NCBI GenBank assembly: GCA_029379385.1
Contig: CM055606.1
Span: 15,587,142-15,651,141 of the forward strand
Source of the DNA: Quillaja saponaria
Lineage: Eukaryota > Streptophyta > Magnoliopsida > Fabales > Quillajaceae
DNA: 64,000 nucleotides
Reading direction: 5' to 3'
The position numbers were made by a program, and so were the translations under genes. Below, piece after piece: positions 51,302-61,524 of the stretch (position 1 is its first letter; every line of letters starts with the position of its first letter). The notes beneath the pieces are model-generated. The model was not told the origin of the DNA. It did not search any database and saw only the letters and a list, made by a program, of their open reading frames with translations.

Positions 51302-52999
51302 AAAAAAAATTATTTTCCTTGTACTGCAAAAGGAGGTTCCCATCTGCATCTTAATGATCAGTCCTAGATTTCATTTACATGAATATTGTCTTTCTCCAAG
51401 TTAGAGAGACTATTGAAGGTTTACATTTCTTTCTAACTTCACTTTCATGACCTGCAATAGCAAAAGCCACGACTACTAAAGTAATTGAGAGAGACAGGGC
51501 AGGTTGCTTCCTTTTGATTTCATTAGAAGCAAATGGATATGCACGTAAAAGACTTGACTTTTCTTTCATTAGGTCAAGTTCACACCAAATCAAATTCACA
51601 ATAAGTTGAACCATACCGATTCATTCAGGAATCATGGGAACTTAATTTAATTTTTATAGACCTGAGTTGCCAAAATGATTTTCCTTTCTTCCTTTCATTA
51701 AGAAAGTCAAGCAAAATATGAAAAAGAAACGCAATTCCAACATAAGGGTCCATCTGGATTGTTAGGTACATTTATTATTCAAAATGATGACTAAAAGGGT
51801 GGGTTTATTTTTCCTGAAGAAACTTGCTTTCTCTTTGCATGCAAGAAAGCATGAATTGAAAGTTGAAACTGTTAACGTCCAGAAGTCTCCGAACCCAGGG
51901 ACTGGGATTTATGTTTCTGCACGGGTCCAACCTGAACTCGTATTAACAATAGTCCTATTACTATTTATAAATGTACACCAATGAGAAGGTGCCACTTGTC
52001 TCTAGGTGCTAGAATTATTATTCGAGATATTTGGGATTAGGGGATTGGGAGGGGCGTATCCCTATTAACAGAATCATCGCAGACTAAGTTAAACCTAGAT
52101 TATAGTTATGTCAATTAAAATTGGATACATCAGCTTATAACCACCATACCAGTATACCAAGTTGGAGTTAAATGTAAAACCACAAAGCATATTGGATTAA
52201 TTACTATCACTTATTTTATAATAATTCCTATGAACTAGTAGATTATGCACATAACCTCTTATTTAAGTTATAATTAACAAATAATCCTTAATTGTACAAA
52301 CTAGTTATAAAATCAAACAATTAACTTAGTAAATACTAACTATCCTTACTATATATTATATATTTTTCACTTTTTATCTTCCTGTTTCGTCTTTTATCTT
52401 TTTTCTTCTAGCAATTAAAATTTCCATATTTATCTAATTTTGATATATAATTCAATATTAACAAACTAAAAATTTTGATGAAAATATTATTGGTAAAACA
52501 CAAATTCAAACAATATAATTTATATAAATAAGAAAAATAATACTAGTGAATCTATTAATATTTTAAATATTATGACAGAAAAATAAAATTATAAATAATT
52601 TAAATATTATTTATGTATTTTGAAATTGGATCGTATATAAAAAATTTAGTTTCAGAGAAAATGAATATAAAAAATGTAAAAATGAGAAAATATATATATA
52701 TAAAAAAACTTATAATAAAGTAATTTAGTATTTTATAAGTTAATTTGTTAGATTTAATTGGGTCAAATGCAATAAACATCTTAATTAACATGACTATAAT
52801 CCAATTGACAAAAGTAAGAAGAAACTCTTGTAAAACCAATCTAATTGTCGAGGAAAAAACGATGCCCCTAGCTAGAATATGTCTGTTATCGTGTAGTTCT
52901 TTTTGCAGGCCCGCCTTAGGAGTATGAAAGCAAATAATAATTTTTCTTCCAAAATCTAGAGCACAAGTCATCATTGAATTAAATATGGGTATATCAAAC
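51302..52999 (+). repeat. Spacer repeat U, copy 3, and 5' flank of receptor copy 4
   Basis: Matches 40596-42296 at high identity. It includes the AT-rich section related to 1-400, and short AT tracts near 52350 and 52692 that could hold a TATA element about 330 bp before the receptor start. No gene was seen. Confidence 0.75.
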
Positions 53000-53077
53000 A
53001 TGTGCTGCCAAGCATCAGACGTAATTGTTCAATGGCTTCCAAGCTTCTTGCCTGCTTTCTCCTCCTCATCCTCATGA
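53000..53077 (+). promoter_or_regulatory. Overlapping upstream ORF before receptor copy 4
   Basis: An ATG at 53000 opens a 25-codon frame ([11 protein letters not shown]...) that runs out of frame across the receptor start at 53032 and stops at 53077. If the transcript starts upstream of it, ribosomes that use it would bypass the receptor ATG. The same arrangement is present at 42297-42374 in copy 3. Confidence 0.4.
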
Positions 53078-56000
53078 AATCTTGCTCTTCTGCAACTCCT
53101 CAATCTTGGGTCAGAGCCGGTTATTATTATTCTGGCAGCGAAATTTCTGCTTCAGACATAAAAGCCACGCTTTTCACTCACCTTATATGTGCTTTTGCTT
53201 ATATAAATTCTTCAACTTACAAGCTCTCAATCAACTCTTCCGGTGAACAAAAATTCTCTACCTTCACTAACAATGTCAAGCGCAAAAACCCATCAGTTAT
53301 TACGCTTTTGTCCATCTGGGCTGGTGGAGAAGACTCTCCAATATTCTTTTCAATGATAAACAAGTCCTCTTCTAGGGAATCTTTCATTGAGTCATCCATA
53401 CAAACAGCTAGGCTGCATGGATTTCAGGGGTTAGATCTTTGTGAGGTTGGGCTTAGTTCTGCAACTGACATGGCCAATTTAGGGACCCTTTTTAATGAGT
53501 GGCGAGCAGCTGTAACTTCTGAGGCAAGAAGTTCTAGCAAGTCAGAGTTGCTGTTGGTAATGGCAGGCAAATACCTCCCAGCTTTGGATTCAGTGAGTTA
53601 TCCTATTGAATCAATGTTAAGGAACTTAGATTGGGTTCATCTTGGAACATATGATTACTATATTCCCAGAAAGGATAATATTACAGGTTTACATGCTGCT
53701 CTATATGGCCCGCCTGGCCGGGCTAATACTGACTACGGTATCAAAGAGTGGAAGAGAAGAGGGTTTGTGTCCAGAAAACTTGTTTTGGGATTGCCTTATC
53801 ATGGATTTGCATGGACACTTGTGAACCCAAACAACAATTCTGTGGGTGTACCAGCATCAGGACCAGCATTTACACAGGATGGTTTCATGGCTTACAAGTT
53901 AATTAAAAGCTTCATTAGAAGTTTTGGTAATGGAGCAGATTCAGAGTACAAGGCCACTTATGTGGTGAATCTTTTCACAGTTGCAACAACTTGGATTAAT
54001 TTCGACGATGTGGAGGCAATCAAGACTAAAGTTTCTTATGCTAAGAACAATGGATTACTTGGTTACAATGTGTTCCAAGTTGGCAATGATGACAATTGGG
54101 TTCTTTCTCAGGCAGGTAAGTCAAAGACTTACAATCTAGCACTTGATTGCAACATCTTATCTCGCTTTCAGTTTCCTTTTGGGACAATTGGTAAAGATGG
54201 TGGTCTAGTTCAATTATACACTGTTCCAGGTCTCTTTATGAAGCGAGAAACCTTACTTTCTTAGAATTTCTGGGAGAGAGAGATAGAGAATCTATAGCTT
54301 CGTTTTTGATTCTTCTCATTGAGTTTTTAACATGATTTGTAGCATATTTTTGCTGCCCGTGAAAATGCATGACATGGGAAAATTAAGCTCACCTGTCACT
54401 GCCCCAAGCATAAGTTTAGTTTATAAAACTTAAGAATTTCACTATATCTAAACACTCTGTCCATTTGATCACAAATACGTATTCTGTTTTATGTTTCCTT
54501 GCTGTGGCTTCATAGCCTACTGATATGACGAGACCATAATTGTGTGAAGTAGGGACCTTGATCATATCGCCTAGACTGATATACTGAGTATAGCTCACAA
54601 TATAAAGTGAATCCAATTCTAAACTTTTTGGTGGCTCTGTTATCAATTATTTTCCCTAGCAAAAAGAGGAAATCAAACTGTGTTTCCCCTGCATTGCCCA
54701 CTTGCTAATGCCATGGACTGCATATACTTTGCTTCTCACATGTTTCAGAGAGTTGAACCAAAATGCAAGTGGAAATGTTTAAAGGTCCTTCCAACATTCT
54801 AAACAATTGTTATACTACCTTTGCAGCTCTAGAGGAACACATAAATCATGATAGAAGGCGGTTGTTGATAATTATTCTGATCGCAACTTCAATGGTCATT
54901 CTTCTATTGGGAACAATAATGTGTTACTTACAAAGTAGAGTGCTGAAGTCAAGAGGTAACCTTCTCTGACTCTCTTTCATTAATCATGAAGTGTGGTTCA
55001 GCAAAAGTGAGATTAACATACTATTTTTCTCTCATCTTTTTTTCTGCTTACAGGAATCACAACCACAGTCAAAAGAACTCTCCATAAACTCAAAATCAAT
55101 ATGTCAGTTGCTGGCAATACAGACAGAAATTGTTCTGATCCTCAAGTATATAAGTATTCTACAATTAGAGTAGCCACAAATAACTTCTCAGATGAAAATA
55201 AAATTGGAGAGGGAGGCTTTGGAACTGTTTACAAGGTACTATTCGGTTATCCATTTCTATTGCATTCCACAAATATATCACTCTCAGGATTTTCTATTTT
55301 AACAGTCAGTTTATATCTGGTAAGCGTATTAGAAATTGAAAGTACAGTCACTTTTATATTTGCATGCAGCACATTATTTTTTGTCTACTTTGAGATGAAA
55401 ATCACTTAGCTTGATAAAGATCAGCAGTTAATAGAGAAATCTAATGATAATTGGTTTTTATTAGGGTAAATTACGGAAGGGACAGGATATTGCAGTGAAA
55501 AGACTTTCAAAAACTTCAAACCAGGGCCTTGAAGAGTTCAAAAATGAGGTCACACTTACTGCAAGACTACAACATGTGAATCTAGTTAATGTTCTGGGGT
55601 ACTGCACCGAAAGGGAAGAAAAGATGTTGATCTATGAATTAATGCCAAACAAAAGCTTGGATCTTTACCTTTTTGGTCTGCTATTCTCGTGCTTCCTAAT
55701 TATATTTACTTTGTCAAGATGAATAGTATGCATTGCAGATTAATGTAATCTTAAATGGGTCTAACTGATTCCTCTATGAGTTTGCATTGGATTTCCATAC
55801 TCATCAAAATTTCAAGATAGCAATACTTTACCTGTTTAGGCTCATCAAAGACTATTCTTTTCAAGATTTTCTGCTTTGTCCACTTGCACATATCTTAGTA
55901 ATTAATAGTTCAGAGATGCAACTTCATGCAGATCCAAACAGAGGGATTCTTTTAGATTGGACAAAACGAGTTAACATTATCGAAGGGGTTACTCAAGGAC

Positions 56001-56835
56001 TTCTTTATCTTCAAGAGTACTCAAAATTTACTATAGTTCACCGAGATATAAAATCTGGTAATATCTTACTGGATCACGACATGAACCCCAAGATAACAGA
56101 CTTTGGAATGGCTAGAATTTTCAGGAAAGATGAACTTGAAGCAAACACAGGCCGCATTGTGGGAACATAGTAAGTAGAATGCCATTGCTTTTGTATCAAG
56201 TTTGTTTTTTTCCATACATTTTTATTACTTCGATTCATATATGCTATGCAGTGGCTATGTCCCTCCAGAGTATGTAAGAAAAGGCATATACTCCATGAAA
56301 TATGATGTTTATAGCTTTGGAGTTTTACTTTTGCAAATCATAAGTGGAAAGAGGACTTCATGTTACTATGGAACATACAAAAATCTGAACCTGCTAGAAT
56401 ATGTAAGTTACTTGAAAGATTTTATGTACCTCTATTCTGTTTTTGTTTTGATCTTTTTTCTTCTTAACTCAAGTTGTTCGCTTTAGCTAAAAAAAGTTGG
56501 ATAACAGCTAGTTATTTCAGGCATATGAGCTGTGGAGACAGGGTAAAGGCAAGGAATTTATGGATCCATCATTGGATGATTCAACATCCCCTTGTAAAAT
56601 CATGAGATGCATGCAGGTAGCTCTGTTGTGTGTCCAGGAAAATCCTGTGGACAGACCATCCATGTTGGATGTTTCTTCAATGCTCAAAAATGAAATTGCA
56701 GCTATCAGTACTCCCAAGAAGCCTGCGTTTTCAATTAAAAGAGATGAAGAAGAGAAAGAGGAAGAAACTTGTATGTTGGGGGTGAAATTTTCTTCACTTA
56801 ATGATGTCACAATTTCTCAAGTAGAACCCAGATGA
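53032..56835 (+). CDS. GH18-domain receptor-like kinase, copy 4 (type B), intact
   Basis: A membrane receptor with a class V chitinase-like ectodomain, similar in layout to tobacco CHRK1. Exons: 53032-54115, 54827-54955, 55054-55235, 55465-55675, 55932-56169, 56252-56402, 56521-56835, giving 769 residues with every phase consistent. The start [20 protein letters not shown] is a clear signal peptide. The ectodomain covers about residues 28-361. [11 protein letters not shown] replaces the usual SIGGG loop, and [15 protein letters not shown] replaces DLDWE, so two of the key acids including the proton-donor Glu are gone and hydrolysis is not expected. TM helix is [20 protein letters not shown]. 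Kinase motifs are [11 protein letters not shown], the Lys in [21 protein letters not shown] and PPEYV, so this is an RD kinase of the DUF26/S-domain type and probably active. Ligand unknown; chitin-like oligomers are an inference. Confidence 0.93.
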
Positions 56836-59477
56836 TAGTGCAGGTTGCTATGGGTGAAATTTTTTCATTTGTTAATTTAACAATTTCTCAGTTAGAAACA
56901 TAGATGCAGCTGGTTATTATTTTTTGAAAGGAGGACAACAATTTTAAAGTGATGAGTGAACATGGTATTTTCAGAATTTGATTATCTAGAACATGATCCA
57001 TGAGTCTCGAGATATTAGAAGTCACAGATGGACACATTTCAGCTTGGAGTATGGTGTGTTCTTGGCCTGCACTCTATACTGCGTCTAACCTAATCTACTT
57101 CTATGCCATCTTAAGGATGTGAAAAATCCTTGTGGAGATAGATGATTTTCTGGAGTTAGCTTTTCTGCACCCAACCTAATTAGTTCTTACACATGATTTT
57201 TTTTTTTTTTTTTTCTCTTTGGTTATACATCAGCTTTATTTATCTGCAACATTTTTCAGTTTACAGTTCATAGAAAATCCAAGTTGTATAGGTGAACACT
57301 TGAAAATTTTAATTATCCAGATTATGTATAATCTTCATGTTTAGATATTTGATTGTTTATATCAGATTCACTATCAGTTCAGTTCTATGGATCATATAAG
57401 TTCATCTTCAGTTTCTGGAGTACCCTGAAAAATGTAGAGGATCCAAATGCTAGGTATGGTCTTAACCAGCTTACTTATATGTACATTACAAATTGATTCC
57501 ACATCCTCTTCAAGATCAACCCCATGATATACAAAATTAAAAATGATCAAATATTCTCCCTCACTATAAGCTCGAACTTGTTGATAATGATATCAGGAAA
57601 TCTTAAAGTTTCGAATCCTGCTTCTGTCATTTGCCGATAATTGAGTAGATGATATGGAGTTGTGTAATACAAACCAAGGATGCGAAAGAGCTGACCAGTC
57701 CCTGTTATTTTCCTTGACATTGTTTGGTCAATAGTCAAAAAATATAAAGATCATTAGAGATTATTATATAAGACATTCATGTTGAGAGGATATTTTCCAA
57801 TATTCATTGACACAGATCAACAAGCAATGCAGTTTCCTATTTATTTCGAGGGATGACACATGATTGGAAGGCCAAAATTTAAGTAGAAGTCATCCTGCTG
57901 TATGATCAAGTTTTTAATTCTTGTACACTTTGACAAGCCAACATGACAGTACCATCATTCTTTTTTATCAATTCATCTTCTCAAACAAGTTCGCTTGTAA
58001 TCAAGTAACTGAAAACTAAAAGAAATGTTGTTATCGGTTAGAGTATACGAATAGTAAAATATCGCTTACACGATAAAATTAATGTGTTAAGTCGACTCAT
58101 TAAAAAAAAAAAAAAGTATCAACGCGTAGGAGAATATATTAATATATACAAATAATTGAATACTCATCCTCTCTACAAACTTAACTTAGGTTGGCAATTT
58201 ATCAATTTGTTTAGGCCAATGCTTTGTAAATGTGAAAGTGAAGTGAAGTGGTATATATTGTTACCAATCCCTCTGTATTGAATGCTTACATCCTTAATGG
58301 CATCATAACCTCTAAGTCTACCCACTGGGGACTAATTCTAAGGGTCCGTGACTCTATGCCCAATTCAAGGAGGTACTACTACCAGTTATTAGAACAAACT
58401 TAAGTCATCAGGTGCTTTTGTTACCATTCGGTACCAGTACCAATATTGTTAATGTATGTAGGTCAAAACTCATTTTGTAACCTTACCTAATCGCTTAAAC
58501 TTTAGATTGAATGATTATTTGATATGGTATCAGAGTCTCTATTATCCAGTAGTCAAAAGTTTGATTCTTGTCGTCATCAATTCTTATAATATGAAAAAGA
58601 TAAACTGTTTCCTTTTTATGCTAACAAGTTTAATAAACTTATATGTATAAGAAATCAAAACTCATTACCAAACAGCTAAATTTTGGATTGACTATCATAG
58701 AATTTTTCCAACTTATCAAGTCTACTATCCTCCACTTGTGTCTTGACTGTCAAAAAGACAAGAATACAAGCATACATCAAGGTAAAGACAAATGCAGAGT
58801 CACTCCAATAAAAATTTAGGCACTACATATACTATAGGTTAGTGTTATTATGCATAAAGTCAATCATAAAATATGTCACAAACTTAAGGACAAACACGAT
58901 CTTATTTGAGTTCTTATATAACCCAATTGTCTAAGTTTAATCCTTTAAGTTTCATTCGCTAAAATTAAATCAAATTGTCCAAATCTAATTATGCAATCTC
59001 AAATCAGATTTTTCACTTATTAATATACCATTTATTCAACTAATTGACTTAGAAAAGGAATCCAATTAACCACATTTTATATTTCTTTCAAACCCAAAAT
59101 AAAGTTCAGCACGAAAAATTTCTTCCAGTATATTTGTCCATTAAAACTAATTCAAAAGGGCCACCATGGACGGCATTGTAGAAAAATTTCAAAGCTTACC
59201 TAACTTCATACATACGATTGAAGATAGAGACTTCTTACCAAAGTATGAAGCAAAAACAAAACAAATTCCAAAATTGTACTTCTTCTTACTTTTAAATTTG
59301 ACCCATATTATAATCTAATCCAATTATTCTCTACGGATAAACAACACCAAATAGAAGCTCCAAAACCATATAAAAGGACATGAAAATCTTCTCTTTGTAT
59401 AATTTATAGCCAAAATGTCCCACTATATATATCTATTTTAGTCCCTTAAACCATTTCATAAATACACCTAAAATTTT
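56836..59477. other. Intergenic block between receptor copy 4 and the chitinase
   Basis: Counterpart of 46137-48775. It has a poly(T) run near 57198-57215 and a GATATGGTATCAGAGTCTC phrase near 58519 that resembles the primer-binding area of plant LTR elements without visible LTRs. The right end holds the likely chitinase promoter. No gene was recognised. Confidence 0.6.
59369..59375 (+). promoter_or_regulatory. Candidate TATA box of the second chitinase
   Basis: TATAAAA lies 109 bp before the ATG at 59478. The same motif precedes the truncated copy at 48776, as expected from the duplication. Support is position and sequence only. Confidence 0.45.
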
Positions 59478-60837
59478 ATGGCAATCCTTAACTTCTTGCA
59501 ATCCCTTAATGTTGCAAGCTTCTTGGCCACCACCACCAGGTGTGTCACGGCAGCAGCCACTGTGGTCAAAGGTGCTTATTGGCCTTCAGGTCAATCACTG
59601 TTCCCACCTTCAGCCATAGACACAACATTGTTCACTCATATCTACTATGCTTTTTTTGTGCCTAACAATGTAACATACAAATTGGAGGTTTCAAATTTAA
59701 ATGCTTTAGAGCTCTCAAATTTCACTAGCAGCCTTCATTCAAAAGGTCCGATACATTAAGGCCCTTCTTTCCATTGGTGGAGGAGCTAGTGATCCACTTG
59801 CATTTTCTAGAACTGCCTCTAATGTTTCTAAACGTGAAATTTTTATAAATTCCACTATAGAAGTTGCAAGAAAGTTTGGATTTGATGGGCTGGACCTTGA
59901 TTGGGAATTCCCTCAAAGCCCAGAAGAAATGTTAAATTTGGCCCAACTACTAAAGGAATGACGGCTGGCGGTGGCGAAGGAAGCTAAGGATAAAAAGCTG
60001 TCTACCTCTATTGCTCTCTGCCGCCGTGTACTTCTCCGTTGAGTTCTTTTTGTCCGAGAATCACCGTGCATATCCGGTGGCTTCGATGAACGAAAATTTG
60101 GACTTGATCAATGCAATGTGCTATGATTTTCATGGATCATGGAATAGAGAGACAGGAGCCATTGCTTCATTGTTTGACCCAAAAAGTAATGTAAACACAT
60201 TGTATGGGCTTCAATCATGGATCCAGGCCGGGGCTCTACCATCTAAGTTGGTAATGGGTATGCCACTTTATGGAAGAACATGGCAGCTCCAAGATCCGAA
60301 TGTGCATGGAATTGGAGCACCTACAATTGGTGTGGGACCCGGAGATGGAGCAATGGCATTCTTCCAAGTGGAGCAGTTTAACACCAATAGTGGTGCCACC
60401 GTGGTATATGATGTGGACACAGTATCAGTCTATTCATACTCTGGGACTTCATGGATTGGTTATGAGGATCCCATAACAGTAACAGCAAAGGTTGGGTTTG
60501 CTCAAGCCCTTGGGCTTCGTGGGTATTTCTTTTGGGCAGTTGGTTATGATAGTCAGTGGAAAATTTCGAAGCAAGGTACTTTACTTCAATCTATTTCTCG
60601 AATCTCCACTAATAATTAAGCAATTATTTTTTCGTGCACTAAAGTCTCGTAAATTTTAAATGAGACTCACTTTCTTATTTTCTATTAGGACAACATTTTA
60701 TACCATGCACCTTAATCCGACTTTTTTGAATTACATATTTCATTCTTTTGTTAAACTACAAATTACTTTTATTAATTTGAATGTAGCTATGTTGTGTTTG
60801 ATTATTTGCAGCTTCGAAGGCCTGGATCCTGAAATGA
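59478..60837 (+). pseudogene. Class V chitinase (GH18), second gene, broken
   Basis: Exons 59478-60575 and 60812-60837; the second is a tiny terminal exon (ASKAWILK). GH18 landmarks: VVKGAYWPSG, ALLSIGGGASDP, the complete catalytic FDGLDLDWEFP, MCYDFHGSW and GMPLYGRTW. Three lesions interrupt it: an extra base in an A run near 59741-59744, TGA replacing the Trp codon of KEWR at 59959-59961, and an extra base near 60001-60012. Otherwise codons are well kept, so inactivation is recent or partly a sequence artefact. The leader is short and less typical than in the chitinase at 14879. Its first 57 coding bases are duplicated at 48776-48832. Confidence 0.9.
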
Positions 60838-61524
60838 GATTGGAGTTGCTTTTTGTTTTAATTTTTTTTTCCTTAAAGAAAAGAATTTGTAATTTTGTGA
60901 CTCGTAATAAGAGCCTCGTTTGGAAGGTTGTAATTAGGCAGAATAGAATACAGATTTCAGAAACCTGGTGACTTGTTTATGTCTCATACCTTTACCCAAA
61001 CGTGTAATTTACTTATAAACTATGGTGTATTGTATTTACCTTTACGAAAGCAGTATTAGCAGTAAGCAAATCAAATTTTAATTACACACCCTTCTGACTT
61101 CAGGTCTAATTCAAATTTTGGCCAAGACAAAACAGCAGTAAGCAAAAGCAGGACTAAATCTAATCAATTAATTGGAGATATAAGTATGTACACAAGAATG
61201 AGCATTAAAAAAAATAAAAAAAAAAACCTACTTAATAAAAGCAACTGATCAGAATAAGCATATGAAACAGCTTCATCAGTATTGTACAGGTGTGTATCAT
61301 GCAGGATCCACAAGAGCAACTTCAGCAGAAAAAAACTGCAAAGAGATCAAAAGAGCAGTCCTTTTCAGTCGTGAATCATTCTTGGAACGATATCTTTATC
61401 TTTTTTATAAGGTAAATTTAAATTGAAATGAAATTTCAGGGTGCAAGAAAGAAAATGACAAAATAGTAATAGTTAAAAGTACTTCTGTTAATAGAAACTT
61501 ACTCAGAAGAGGAGGCCATGGTGG
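60838..61524. other. Convergent 3' region, no gene
   Basis: Lies between the stop of the plus-strand chitinase and the stop of the minus-strand DCN1-like gene. It probably contains both 3' UTRs. No further coding or repeat structure was seen. Confidence 0.55.

Larger units (their letters stand above)
48833..59534 (+). repeat. Second tandem duplication, right unit
   Basis: The 10.7-kb partner of 36450-48832: copia remnant, spacer U, receptor copy 4, spacer, and the first 57 bases of the chitinase frame. Beyond 59534 the chitinase continues, whereas the left unit stops. This fixes the direction and breakpoint of the event. Confidence 0.88.
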
